Shown piece by piece: positions 9,092-18,145 of a stretch of DNA of 64,000 nt. Source of the DNA: Labrenzia sp. OB1 (lineage in GTDB: Bacteria; Pseudomonadota; Alphaproteobacteria; Rhizobiales; Stappiaceae); the NCBI RefSeq assembly GCF_001624695.1, contig NZ_JSEP01000010.1:124001-188000 (forward strand). The letters run 5' to 3'. The stretch's first letter is position 1, and each line of letters opens with the position of its first letter. Position numbers and translations under genes: made by a program. The notes below the pieces were generated by a model, which was not told where the DNA came from, made no database searches, and saw nothing but the letters and a program-made list of their open reading frames with translations.

Positions 9092-10740
9092 GCCTTCTCT
9101 CGATCAAGGACCTGAAAGTCTCCTTCAAGACCCGGCGGGGCGTGGTTCAGGCCGTGCGTGGTATCTCGCTCGAGGTCGGCAAGGGTGAGATCGTCGGCAT
9201 TGTCGGGGAATCCGGATCTGGCAAATCCGTGACGTCCTATGCCCTGATGCGGCTTCTGGACAGGGGTGGCACGATTTCCGGCGGCGACCTTGCCTATGGC
9301 GGCATTGATCTGAAAGCCGCCCGGGAAAGCACCATGCGCGACCTGCGCGGCCGCGAGATTTCCATGATCTTCCAGAACCCGCGGGCCGCTCTCAATCCGA
9401 TCCGCAAGGTCGGGCACCAGATCGAGGACGTTCTTCGGCGCCATGCCAAGGCGACACGCTGGACGGCGCGGGCGGAGGCGATAAAGGCGATGGAAGCCGT
9501 CCGGATTGCCGATGCCGGGAAACGCTACGACGCCTATCCGTTCGAACTTTCGGGCGGCATGTGCCAGCGGGTGGTGATCGCCATTGCGCTTGCCTGCGAC
9601 CCGAGGCTGCTGATTGCCGACGAGCCGACGACCGGGCTCGACATCACCACCCAGAAGGCGGTGATGGACCTGATTGCCGACCTGATCACCGAGCGGGGCA
9701 TGAGCGCCCTGGTGATCACCCACGACCTCGGCCTTGCCGCCCAGTACTGCAAGCGCATTGTCGTGATGAAGGACGGCGAGATCGTGGAGGAGGGGCCCTC
9801 CGCGCGGATCTTCGCAGCGCCCCGTCACGACTACACGCGCAAGCTGGTGGACGCGACGCCGCGCGCCGGGGTTTCCGTGCGCGACCTGCTGCTGCCCGAT
9901 CAGCGCACAGCGCTGCCGGCCCTGCCGAAAGCCGAAGCTCCGCTCCTGCAGGTGAACAATCTCTGCAAGACCTTTCAGGGCAAGTCCGGGCCGGTTCATG
10001 CGGTGCGGGATATCTCCTTTTCGGTGAAGAAGGGGCAGAGTGTCGGCCTGGTCGGGGAATCGGGCTGCGGCAAGTCCACCACGTCGTCCATACTGGTCCG
10101 CCTTGCCGATCCGACCAGCGGTGAGATCCTGTTCAACGGCGAGGATCTGGCCAAAATACCGGCGAGATCCTTTGCCGGGGATCCCCGGCGCGCTGCGATC
10201 CAGATGGTGTTCCAGGATGCGACCGACAGTTTCAATCCCCGCCACACCGCGCGCCATTCCATCGCGGAGCCGCTGGCGCGCCTCGCCCGGCTGTCGCGCA
10301 AGGAGCGGCGGCAACGGGTCGGGGAACTGGCTGACCTGGTCGGTTTGCCACAGACGTTGCTCGACCGTTTCCCGCACCAGCTTTCCGGAGGGCAGAAAGC
10401 CCGGGTCGGCATTGCCCGCGCGATCGCGCTCGACCCGGAATTTCTGATCCTGGATGAACCGACGGCGGCGCTCGACGTCTCGATCCAGGCGATCGTCCTG
10501 AACCTTCTGGTCGATCTGCGGGCCAGGCTCGGCATTAGCTACCTGTTCGTCAGCCACGATTTGCACGTGGTCCGCCTTTTATGTGACGAGGTGATCGTCA
10601 TGAAGGACGGGCAGATCGTGGAACGGGGGGCGTCCGACGAGGTGATGACGGACCCCGCCCATCCCTATACGCGCACGCTTCTGAGCGCCGCGCCCCAGCC
10701 CCCAACCCTGATATCTTCAGCGGTAAGGGCTACCGAATGA
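9088..10740 (+). CDS. ABC transporter ATP-binding protein, fused DppD-DppF type
   Basis: 550-residue protein with two complete nucleotide-binding domains, replacing separate DppD and DppF subunits. NBD1 has Walker A GESGSGKS (about residue 40), signature LSGGM and Walker B LLIADEPT. NBD2 (from about residue 287) has Walker A GESGCGKS, signature LSGGQKARVGIARAI and Walker B LILDEPT. The oligopeptide/dipeptide C-terminal motif (HPYTRTLLSA) is present at the end. The frame is open far upstream of 9088, but only the ATG at 9088 overlaps the permease stop and starts at the conserved MSLLSIKDLKVSF. It energises the importer encoded just upstream. Confidence 0.94.
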   Translation: MSLLSIKDLKVSFKTRRGVVQAVRGISLEVGKGEIVGIVGESGSGKSVTSYALMRLLDRGGTISGGDLAYGGIDLKAARESTMRDLRGREISMIFQNPRAALNPIRKVGHQIEDVLRRHAKATRWTARAEAIKAMEAVRIADAGKRYDAYPFELSGGMCQRVVIAIALACDPRLLIADEPTTGLDITTQKAVMDLIADLITERGMSALVITHDLGLAAQYCKRIVVMKDGEIVEEGPSARIFAAPRHDYTRKLVDATPRAGVSVRDLLLPDQRTALPALPKAEAPLLQVNNLCKTFQGKSGPVHAVRDISFSVKKGQSVGLVGESGCGKSTTSSILVRLADPTSGEILFNGEDLAKIPARSFAGDPRRAAIQMVFQDATDSFNPRHTARHSIAEPLARLARLSRKERRQRVGELADLVGLPQTLLDRFPHQLSGGQKARVGIARAIALDPEFLILDEPTAALDVSIQAIVLNLLVDLRARLGISYLFVSHDLHVVRLLCDEVIVMKDGQIVERGASDEVMTDPAHPYTRTLLSAAPQPPTLISSAVRATE

Positions 10741-10764
10741 CACAAGAAAATACTTGAGGTTTCG

Positions 10765-12585
10765 ATGTTCGACCTGCCTTTCACATTTCAATCGCTCAAA
10801 GCAGCTTACCGGTCTGGCATGTCTCCCCGGGATGTGGTCGAGGAAGTTTACAGGCGGATTGATGCTATCGGCGATCCGGGGATCTTCATCTGCCTGTTCG
10901 ACCGGGAAGAAGTGCTCGCCACAGCGGACACCCTTGCTGACTACGATCCGGAAAATCCGCTCTGGGGCATTCCCTTCGTCATCAAGGACAATATCGATGC
11001 CGGGGGCAAACCAACCACGGCCGGGTGTCCTGCCTATGAATATCATCCGGACGCGGATGCCTATGTCGTTCGGAATCTGAGAAACGCCGGCGCGTTGCTG
11101 ATCGGCAAGACCAATCTTGACCAGTTCGCGACGGGTCTCGTCGGCGTTCGCTCCCCCTTCCAGCCACCGAAAAACGCGGTCGATCCACTGATCGTTCCTG
11201 GCGGCTCGTCCTCCGGGTCGGCGGTTGCCGTCGGTCACGGCATCGTCAGCTTTTCGCTCGGCACCGATACCGCCGGCTCCGGTAGGGTGCCCGGCGCGCT
11301 CAACAACATTGTCGGGCTCAAGCCCACCCTTGGCGCCTTGTCCGCTTCCGGGGTCGTGCCTGCCTGCCGCTCGCTCGATACGATCTCGATTTTCGCGCTG
11401 ACCGTGGAAGACGCCTATGCGGCCTATCAGGCCGCTGCCGGATATGACGACGAGGACGCCTATTCGCGCAAGATTGCGACGCCGGATATGAGCCCTGTTC
11501 CACCGAAGCTCAGGATCGGAATTCCGGACGCCGCGACAATAGAGTTTTTCGGCGATGACGTTCAGGCGAAATCCTTCGCCGACACTGTCGCGCTTCTGAA
11601 AGCCAATGGCGCCGAGATCGAAGAAGTTGATTTCACGCCGTTCCGCGATGTTGCCCACATGCTCTACGAGGGGGCCTGGGTCGCCGAACGCCATACGGTG
11701 ATCGAGGATCTGATGCGCGAGACGCCGGAGGCGGTCCATCCAATCACCCGCCAGATTGTCGGCGCGGCGCTGAAACTGAGCGCGACGGACACCTTTCGCG
11801 GCATCTACCGGTTGAAGGAACTCGCCAGAAAGACAGAACCGGTGCTCGCCGCGCTCGATCTCCTGTGCGTTCCGACGATCCCGACATTCTACAGTGTGGC
11901 GGATCTGGAGGCGGATCCGGTCGGGCCGAATTCGCGCAATGGTACCTACACCAATTTCGTCAATCTGCTCGACATGTGTGGCCTGGCCGTTCCCGTCGCC
12001 CCAAGGTCGGACGGGCGTCCGGGCAATGTCACGCTGCTGGCGAAGGCCGGACAGGACGCATTGCTCGCCGCCCTTGGAAGCCGGCTCGAACAACTTGCGC
12101 CGCACACGCTGGGTGCGACCGGCTGGTCCTTGCCCGCAGCGCAAAAGCGGTCTCAGGCGGCGGGCAAGGACGAACTCGCCCTTGCGGTCTGCGGGGCGCA
12201 CATGTCCGGCATGGCGCTCAATCATGAGCTGACCGGCCGCGGCGCACGGTTTCTGGAAAGAAGCGAAACGAGCGATGCCTATTCGCTTCATGCGCTTGCA
12301 GGCGGGCCGCCGAAGCGGCCGGGGCTTGTGCGCGGGGAAGAGGGGAGCGGCACATCGATCGACCTGGAAATCTGGGCGCTCCCGAGAGAGGCCGTTGGCG
12401 GTTTTCTCGCCGGCATTCCGGCGCCGCTCGGCCTCGGCACTGTCGAACTTTCCGATGGCCGGAGCGTCACCGGTTTCATCTGCGAGGCAGCCGGAACAAG
12501 AGGGGCGGACAACATCACCCACCTGAAAAGTTGGCGCGCCTATGTGAGCGCTGCGGGTGCGCAGTCGATCGCGGCGGCGGAATAG
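10765..12585 (+). CDS. atzF: Allophanate hydrolase
   Basis: 606-residue amidase-signature enzyme that hydrolyses allophanate (urea-1-carboxylate) to ammonia and CO2, the last step of biuret, cyanurate and urea-carboxylase pathways. The Ser-cisSer-Lys triad is visible: K74 (VIKDN), S148 (GGSSSGS) and S172 (DTAGSGR). The 24-residue spacing of the two serines matches the family. Unlike simple amidases it carries the C-terminal allophanate-hydrolase domain (about 460-600, AVCGAHMSGMALNHELTGRG), which distinguishes AtzF/DUR1,2-type enzymes. It lies 24 bp after the importer ATPase, without a urea carboxylase nearby, so its allophanate probably comes from the biuret/carboxybiuret enzymes of the next operon. 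Confidence 0.93.
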   Translation: MFDLPFTFQSLKAAYRSGMSPRDVVEEVYRRIDAIGDPGIFICLFDREEVLATADTLADYDPENPLWGIPFVIKDNIDAGGKPTTAGCPAYEYHPDADAYVVRNLRNAGALLIGKTNLDQFATGLVGVRSPFQPPKNAVDPLIVPGGSSSGSAVAVGHGIVSFSLGTDTAGSGRVPGALNNIVGLKPTLGALSASGVVPACRSLDTISIFALTVEDAYAAYQAAAGYDDEDAYSRKIATPDMSPVPPKLRIGIPDAATIEFFGDDVQAKSFADTVALLKANGAEIEEVDFTPFRDVAHMLYEGAWVAERHTVIEDLMRETPEAVHPITRQIVGAALKLSATDTFRGIYRLKELARKTEPVLAALDLLCVPTIPTFYSVADLEADPVGPNSRNGTYTNFVNLLDMCGLAVPVAPRSDGRPGNVTLLAKAGQDALLAALGSRLEQLAPHTLGATGWSLPAAQKRSQAAGKDELALAVCGAHMSGMALNHELTGRGARFLERSETSDAYSLHALAGGPPKRPGLVRGEEGSGTSIDLEIWALPREAVGGFLAGIPAPLGLGTVELSDGRSVTGFICEAAGTRGADNITHLKSWRAYVSAAGAQSIAAAE

Positions 12586-12590
12586 GGCAG

Positions 12591-13577
12591 ATGGAGACAG
12601 AGCAGGACATGCCGGACCAGGGCCTTCCCATAATCGATCTTGCACCGCTCGTTTCCGATGAGCCCGGCGGCCTTGAGACGGTCGCCGAGGAGATCGGCAA
12701 GGCGGCCCGGGGGATCGGGTTCTTCTATGTGAAGAACCACGGCATCGATCGGGAAGTGATCGAAAAGACCTTCGCGGCAACCCATGAGCTGTTCGCTCAG
12801 CCGCTCGAAGCCAAGATGACCCTGACGAAGGACTTCTTCAAAACAAATCGCGGCTATGTGCCGATGAAGGGCGAGAACCTTGACCCGTCAAAGCCTTCCG
12901 ATCTGAAGGAAGCCTTCAATATAGGTCTGGATCTACATGCGGACGATCCCCGGATCGTCAACGGTGAACCGTTTCGCGCGGTCAACCAGTGGCCTGACAT
13001 TCCGGGATGGAAAGAGACGGTTCTTGCCTATTTCAACGCGGTCTGGGGCCTCGGCCGGCTGATGCACAGGGCGATCGCGGTCGACCTCGACACGGATCCG
13101 GACTTTTTCGAGGACAAGCTGGACGCGCCGCTCGCGACCCTGCGGCTTCTGCACTATCCGCCGCAGCCGGGCGATGCGGAAGCCGGACAAATCGGTGCCG
13201 GAACCCATACGGACTACGGCAATATCACCATCCTGCTTCCCGATGCGGTCGGCGGACTGGAGGTGCGCCGCCGGGATGGGGTCTGGCTGAAGGCACCGAC
13301 CATCGACGACGCCTTTGTCTGCAATATCGGCGACTGTCTTATGCGCTGGACCAACGATATCTATGTTTCCACACCGCACCGGGTGGTCAATGCCACCGGC
13401 CGCGAGCGCTTTTCCATCGCCTTCTTTCTCGACCCGAACCCGGAGGCCGACGTCGCCTGCATGCCGGGCTGTGCCGGTGAAGGCCGGCCCGCGAAATACG
13501 ATCCGATCTCTGGCGCGGACTATCTGAAATCGAAACTGGATGCGAGCTACGAGCCGGTAAAGGCGCACGCGAGATGA
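12591..13577 (+). CDS. 2-oxoglutarate/Fe(II) oxygenase, isopenicillin-N-synthase-like
   Basis: About 328 residues with the DIOX_N N-terminal region (LPIIDLAPL...GFFYVKNHGI) and a C-terminal double-stranded beta-helix. The iron ligands are visible as H-x-D in GTHTDYGNITIL and the distal His in STPHRVVN; RFSIAFF supplies the Arg-x-Ser that binds 2-oxoglutarate. Such enzymes hydroxylate or oxidatively cleave small molecules. Its place directly behind allophanate hydrolase suggests it unmasks a nitrogen-rich substrate, for example by oxidative removal of a side chain; this is inference. The start is uncertain: ATG 12591 is preferred (AGGGCAG just upstream), and ATG 12609 also fits. Confidence 0.88.
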   Translation: METEQDMPDQGLPIIDLAPLVSDEPGGLETVAEEIGKAARGIGFFYVKNHGIDREVIEKTFAATHELFAQPLEAKMTLTKDFFKTNRGYVPMKGENLDPSKPSDLKEAFNIGLDLHADDPRIVNGEPFRAVNQWPDIPGWKETVLAYFNAVWGLGRLMHRAIAVDLDTDPDFFEDKLDAPLATLRLLHYPPQPGDAEAGQIGAGTHTDYGNITILLPDAVGGLEVRRRDGVWLKAPTIDDAFVCNIGDCLMRWTNDIYVSTPHRVVNATGRERFSIAFFLDPNPEADVACMPGCAGEGRPAKYDPISGADYLKSKLDASYEPVKAHAR

Positions 13578-13645
13578 GTCGAACAATTGCATAGAAATTA
13601 GCCGGAAAATGAATACGCACAAAAAATAATCAAAAATGAAGTGAA

Positions 13646-13667
13646 CGCAGTCCGGATATCGGCTGCG
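13646..13667. repeat. Imperfect inverted repeat upstream of sigma-54 promoter (possible activator site)
   Basis: CGCAG and CTGCG arms enclose CCG-gatat-CGG with one unpaired base, a 22-bp dyad about 95 bp upstream of the -24 element. Position and dyad symmetry suit an enhancer-binding-protein (NtrC-like) site, but the arms differ from the TGCAC/GTGCA NtrC consensus, so this is only a candidate. Confidence 0.35.
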
Positions 13668-13760
13668 GACGGAAGGGAAGGAAACGGAGGGGCCGTTGTT
13701 TCAGAAACGATAACAGTGCCCTGAATGAAAGAAGCTCAAGGAAAATCGACGCGAAATAAC

Positions 13761-13777
13761 TTGGCACGTGCCTTGCT
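13761..13777 (+). promoter_or_regulatory. Sigma-54 (-24/-12) promoter of the BMP/biuret operon
   Basis: TTGGCACGTGCCTTGCT matches the RpoN consensus YTGGCACGRNNNTTGCW at every defined position except R. The GG of -24 and GC of -12 are correctly spaced, and the site ends about 70 bp before the ATG of the binding-protein gene at 13847. Sigma-54 with NtrC is the standard switch for nitrogen-limitation genes, which fits an operon of ammonia-releasing amidohydrolases. The rest of the 269-bp gap (13578-13846) is AT-rich at its start and shows no gene. Confidence 0.75.
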
Positions 13778-13846
13778 GAAACAAGGGACGAGGCCAGTTC
13801 GAACAGCCGGATCTTGCACGGCTAAGCAGTAATAACGGAGGACTAA

Positions 13847-14959
13847 ATGTCAAAATTCGATCTTTCCCGCCGGTCCCTTCTGCAGTCCTCGGCTGCCGGA
13901 CTGGCCGTGCTTTCAACGACTGGCCTGTCGCGTCTTGCTCATGCGGGCAACCTGACGGTCGGTATCGTCTATGTCGGCCCGCGCGACGATTTCGGCTGGA
14001 ACCAGGCTCATGCGGTCGCCGCCGCGTCTCTGAAGGATGTTCCGGGCGTCACGGTAGTCGAAGAAGAAAGTGTTCCGGAGACCATCGCCGTTCAGAAGTC
14101 GATGGAATCGATGATCAACCTCGACGGTGCCGGTCTGATCTTCGCCACCTCCTTCGGCTACTACAAGCCGTTCGTGCTCGACCTGGCCGCGAAATATCCG
14201 GACGTCGAGTTCCGCCACGCCGCGCCGCTTTGGACCGAGGCCGATCCGAAAAATGCCGGAAGCTATTTCGGTTACCTGGACCAGGCGCATTATGTGGACG
14301 GCGTCGCCGCGGGCCTCTCCACCAAGTCCAACAAGCTCGGTTTTGTCGCCGCCAAGCCGATTGGAACCGTTCTACGCAACATCAACTCGTTCCTGATCGG
14401 CGCGAGGAAGGTCAATCCGGATGCCACCGTTCAGGTCATCTTCACCGGTGAATGGTCCATGCCGGTGCGCGAGGCGGAAGCCGCCAACGCGCTGGTGGAC
14501 GCCGGCTGTGACGTGCTGACCTGCCATGTCGATGGTCCGAAGGTGGTGATCGAAACCGCTGAGAACCGGGGGATCAAATGCTGCGGTCACAACGCTTCCC
14601 AGGCGCCGCTGGCGCCCAAGGGCTTCATCACGGGTGCGGAGTACAAATGGGCGACGATCTACAAGATGTTCGCCAATGATGTTGCCGAAGGGCAGGCGTT
14701 GCCGAACTTCACCGGAGGTGGTTTCGACGTCGATTTCGTCCAGAACACGCCTTATGGCGCAGGGGCTTCGGAAGCTGCAATCGCCGCCGCCGACGCGGCA
14801 CGCGCGGATGTGAAGGCGGGCAAACCGATCTTCACCGGCCCGATCAACAAGCAGGACGGCTCGGTGCTTCTGTCGGCGGGACAGTCCCTCGACAACTACG
14901 AGCCGTCCCTCGACCAGACCGATTACCTGATCGAGGGCGTGACCGGTTCCATTACCTGA
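13847..14959 (+). CDS. BMP-family ABC transporter substrate-binding protein (PnrA/Med-like)
   Basis: 370-residue basic-membrane-protein-family binding protein. The N-terminal Tat-like signal (SRRSLLQSSAAGLAVLSTTG, cleavage after AHA near residue 33) is followed by the family start (TVGIVYVGPRDDFGWNQAHA). Characterised relatives bind purine and other nucleosides. Members of ureide and purine-catabolic operons probably bind related heterocycles or ureides. A good ribosome-binding site (GGAGGA) precedes the ATG. As first gene after the sigma-54 promoter it should be made under nitrogen limitation and deliver ligand to the two permeases that follow. Confidence 0.92.
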   Translation: MSKFDLSRRSLLQSSAAGLAVLSTTGLSRLAHAGNLTVGIVYVGPRDDFGWNQAHAVAAASLKDVPGVTVVEEESVPETIAVQKSMESMINLDGAGLIFATSFGYYKPFVLDLAAKYPDVEFRHAAPLWTEADPKNAGSYFGYLDQAHYVDGVAAGLSTKSNKLGFVAAKPIGTVLRNINSFLIGARKVNPDATVQVIFTGEWSMPVREAEAANALVDAGCDVLTCHVDGPKVVIETAENRGIKCCGHNASQAPLAPKGFITGAEYKWATIYKMFANDVAEGQALPNFTGGGFDVDFVQNTPYGAGASEAAIAAADAARADVKAGKPIFTGPINKQDGSVLLSAGQSLDNYEPSLDQTDYLIEGVTGSIT

Positions 14960-15066
14960 CACGGTCTCTGATCCGGAACCGCCCGGCCGGTAGCTCCCGG
15001 CCGGGCACCCCAACAGGAATTTGCTGCCGGGACACAAGCGCCCGGCACGGAAGCTGAGGTGACGGC

Positions 15067-16182
15067 ATGGCCGAAACGGCCGATTTTCCAGGGTTGAGCA
15101 GCTCCGTGAGTGGCCTGCGCGAGTGGGGAGACCGGCTCCGCCGCTCATCGGAATTTATTGTCATACCGGTCCTCGCACTTTTCGTTTCCGGCATTCTGTT
15201 CTCCGTCTTCCTGCTGGCTCTGGGAAAATCGCCGGCGGACTTCTTTTCCCTCGTCTGGCGCGGCGGCTTCGGCACGAGTTTTTCCTGGCAGAACACGCTT
15301 GTGCGTTCCGCACCCTTGATCCTCACCGCGCTTTGCGTTGCGATTCCCGCGCGTCTCGGACTGGTCATCATCGGCGGCGAGGGGGCCTTGGTGCTCGGCG
15401 GGTTTGGCGCGGCGGCCATCGCGATCCCCATGGTGCCCTGGGCGCCAACACCGGTGCTGCTCGGTGTCATGGCGCTCGCCTCCATTGTCTGCGGCGGGAT
15501 CTGGATCGGCCTGGTCGGCGCGCTCCGCCACTACCGGGGCGTCAATGAGACCATCTCGTCTCTGCTGCTTTTTTATATCGCCGTCTCGATCTTGAATTTT
15601 TTCGTGGAAGGCGCGTTGCGCGATCCGAGCGACCCGAACAAGCCGTCGACCATGCCGATCGGACGGGACAACATGATTGGCATGATCCCGGGGACCGACG
15701 TCCACTGGGGCCTGGTTGTCGGCATCGTTCTCTGCGTCCTGCTCTACCTGCTGATGAACCGGACCACATTCGGTTTTGCCGCACGGATTACCGGCGGCAA
15801 CCTCAGGGCGGCGCAGGCGCAGGGGCTTCCGGTCGGCCGGCTGATGCTCGTTTCCTGTGCGATCGCCGGCGCCTGCGCCGGCCTTGCCGGGTTCCTCGAG
15901 GTCGCGGCCATTCATGGCAAGGCCAATGCATCGCTGATCGCCGGCTACGGCTTTACCGGCATCCTCGTGTCGTTCCTTGCCCGTCACAATCCGCTGGTCA
16001 TCGTTCCGGTCGCTGTATTTCTTGGCGGCATCGCGGCTTCCGGGGGGCTGGTGCAGCGCCGCATGGACCTGCCGGATGCGACGGTTCTGGTTCTTCAGGG
16101 ACTGATTTTCCTCGTTATTCTGGTCAGCGAGACCTTTTACGGACGTCTGCCATTCTACCGGTCCAAGGGAGAGATCTCATGA
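15067..16182 (+). CDS. BMP-type ABC transporter permease 1 (YufP-like)
   Basis: 371-residue permease of the BPD_transp_2 (branched-chain/nucleoside) type with about ten TM helices. The family region RLGLVIIGGEGALVLGGFGAAAI is seen in the N-terminal half, and the fold ends with a TM before PFYRSKGEIS. It follows the binding-protein gene by 107 bp and overlaps the second permease by 4 bp. The pair should form the channel for the nucleoside- or ureide-like ligand. Confidence 0.92.
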   Translation: MAETADFPGLSSSVSGLREWGDRLRRSSEFIVIPVLALFVSGILFSVFLLALGKSPADFFSLVWRGGFGTSFSWQNTLVRSAPLILTALCVAIPARLGLVIIGGEGALVLGGFGAAAIAIPMVPWAPTPVLLGVMALASIVCGGIWIGLVGALRHYRGVNETISSLLLFYIAVSILNFFVEGALRDPSDPNKPSTMPIGRDNMIGMIPGTDVHWGLVVGIVLCVLLYLLMNRTTFGFAARITGGNLRAAQAQGLPVGRLMLVSCAIAGACAGLAGFLEVAAIHGKANASLIAGYGFTGILVSFLARHNPLVIVPVAVFLGGIAASGGLVQRRMDLPDATVLVLQGLIFLVILVSETFYGRLPFYRSKGEIS

Positions 16183-17102
16183 ACGATGAAGCAGGTCTAG
16201 CAACGGTTCTGCTGGCCATGTTCGCCGGCGCGATCCGGGTCTCCACGCCGTTCCTCTTTGTCAGCCTCGGCGAAACGCTGACGGAGAAATCCGGGCGTAT
16301 CAATCTCGGCCTTGAAGGCACGCTCGTCTTCGGCGCCATGTCGGGCTACGCGATTTCATATCACACGGGTTCCCCCTGGTTCGGGGTGCTTGTTGCCGGT
16401 CTTGGCGGCACCGTTTTCGGGGCGATCCACGGGTATCTCTGCAAGCTGCCCCGTGTGAACGACATCGCCATAGGCATCGCCCTGATGCTTTTCGGCACCG
16501 GCATCGCGTTCTTCTTCGGCAAGGCCTATATCCAGCCGCAGGCGCCGCGCCTACCATCGATCTCGTTCGGCTTCTGGGCGGAAAACCCGTCCGTCCGCCA
16601 GGCGCTCGAAATCAACCCGCTGTTCCTGATCGGCCTGTTCCTCGCAATCTTCCTCTGGTGGGGTTTGAAGAACACCCGCTGGGGACTGGTCGTGCGCACC
16701 ACCGGCGACAGCGCACCGGCCGCCCTTGCGCTGGGAATCGACGTCGATCGGGTCCGGCTGCTGTCAACCATGGCCGGTGGATTTTTCGCCGGCGTCGGTG
16801 GCTCGTTCCTGTCTCTCTACTATCCGGGAAGCTGGACCGAAGGCCTGTCGTCAGGGCAGGGGCTGATGGCCGTCGCCCTGGTGATTTTCGCCCGATGGAA
16901 CCCACTCTACTGCTTCGCCGCCGCGCTGCTGTTCGGAGCGGCGGGTGCGCTTGGCCCGGCGCTCCAGTCGATCGGCATTTCGCGCGGCTACCACTTCTTC
17001 AACGCCGCCCCCTACATCATGACGCTGCTGATCATGATCGCCAGCGTCTCGCCGAAGCGCTCGCTGAAGGGCGCGCCCGGCGAACTCTCCATCACCAAGT
17101 GA
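16179..17102 (+). CDS. BMP-type ABC transporter permease 2 (YufQ-like)
   Basis: 307-residue permease with the characteristic start TPFLFVSLGETLTEKSGRINLGLEG, shared by YufQ/NupQ and RbsC-like proteins, and eight or so TM helices. It is translationally coupled to permease 1 (ATGA overlap), and formamidase follows after 17 bp. Together with the fused ATPase at 18868 it completes a four-gene importer that is split by two hydrolase genes. Confidence 0.92.
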   Translation: MNDEAGLATVLLAMFAGAIRVSTPFLFVSLGETLTEKSGRINLGLEGTLVFGAMSGYAISYHTGSPWFGVLVAGLGGTVFGAIHGYLCKLPRVNDIAIGIALMLFGTGIAFFFGKAYIQPQAPRLPSISFGFWAENPSVRQALEINPLFLIGLFLAIFLWWGLKNTRWGLVVRTTGDSAPAALALGIDVDRVRLLSTMAGGFFAGVGGSFLSLYYPGSWTEGLSSGQGLMAVALVIFARWNPLYCFAAALLFGAAGALGPALQSIGISRGYHFFNAAPYIMTLLIMIASVSPKRSLKGAPGELSITK

Positions 17103-17119
17103 AAACAAGGACGCGAACC

Positions 17120-18139
17120 ATGAGCGGTCTCGGAGGTCTCAACAAATCACCCAACGGCGTCGTGCTCGGCATGGCGCAGCTTCAACTGCCGACCGTCGTG
17201 ACGAAGAGCGACCTTGCGGCGCAGACACAGGTGATCGTCGACATGGTCGGCAAGGCGCGCCGCAACATGCCGACGATGGACCTGGTGGTCTTTCCCGAAT
17301 ACGCGCTTCACGGCCTGTCGATGGACATCGATCCGCAGATCATGTGCTCGCTCGACGGACCGGAAGTCGCGGCCTTCAGGAAAGCCTGTATCGACAACGA
17401 CATTTGGGGTTGCTTCTCCATCATGGAGCTCAACCCGGGCGGAATGCCCTTCAATTCCGGCCTGATCATCGACAACACGGGCGAACTGAAGCTCTATTAC
17501 CGGAAGATGCATCCGTGGGTGCCGGTGGAGCCGTGGGAGCCGGGCGATCAGGGAATTCCGGTGATCGAGGGGCCAAAAGGCTGCAAGCTCGCTCTGATCA
17601 TTTGCCACGATGGCATGTTCCCGGAAATGGCCCGGGAGTGTGCCTACAAGGGGGCGGAAATCATGATCCGGACCGCCGGTTACACGGCGCCGATCCGGGA
17701 AAGCTGGAAGTTCACCAACCAGTCCAACGCCTTCTGCAATCTGATGGTGACAGCCAACGTGTGCATGTGCGGAACGGACGGCACATTCGATTCCATGGGT
17801 GAAGGCATGATCGTCAATTTCGACGGCACGCTTGTTGCCCATGGCACCAGCGGCCGTCCTGATGAAATCATCACCGCCGAGGTCCGCCCGGACCTGGTGC
17901 GCGAGGCGCGCGCCAACTGGGGCGTCGAGAACAACATCTACCAGTTCGGCCACCGGGGTTATGTGGCCGTCAAGGGCGGAGCGCAGGACTGCCCCTACAC
18001 CTACATGACGGACCTGGCTGCTGGCACCTACCGCCTGCCGTGGGAGAATGACGTCGTCCACACGGACGGAACCTCCTGCGGCTTCGACACCCCGACCCGC
18101 CTTTACGGCGACAGCAAGACCCAGGACGCAGCGGAGTAA
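17120..18139 (+). CDS. amiF: Formamidase (nitrilase superfamily)
   Basis: 339-residue cytoplasmic nitrilase-superfamily amidase. The Glu-Lys-Cys triad is visible as E60 (VVFPEYALHG), K129 (YYRKMHPW) and C162 (IICHDGMFPE). The blocks EPWEPGDQGIPVIEGPKG, ENNIYQFGHRGYVA and TYMTDLAAGTYRLPWEND are characteristic of AmiF rather than the acetamidase/propionamidase AmiE, so it should convert formamide to formate and ammonia. The ATG at 17120 has AAGGA upstream; the frame is open further back inside the permease gene, but no family sequence is there. Being inside a ureide operon, it may deal with a formyl-amide fragment of the imported compound. Confidence 0.9.
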   Translation: MSGLGGLNKSPNGVVLGMAQLQLPTVVTKSDLAAQTQVIVDMVGKARRNMPTMDLVVFPEYALHGLSMDIDPQIMCSLDGPEVAAFRKACIDNDIWGCFSIMELNPGGMPFNSGLIIDNTGELKLYYRKMHPWVPVEPWEPGDQGIPVIEGPKGCKLALIICHDGMFPEMARECAYKGAEIMIRTAGYTAPIRESWKFTNQSNAFCNLMVTANVCMCGTDGTFDSMGEGMIVNFDGTLVAHGTSGRPDEIITAEVRPDLVREARANWGVENNIYQFGHRGYVAVKGGAQDCPYTYMTDLAAGTYRLPWENDVVHTDGTSCGFDTPTRLYGDSKTQDAAE

Positions 18140-18145
18140 CCGGCC

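Noticed and set aside
8710-10566. 618-codon antisense open frame over the ABC ATPase
   Set aside because: Shadow of the two conserved nucleotide-binding domains.
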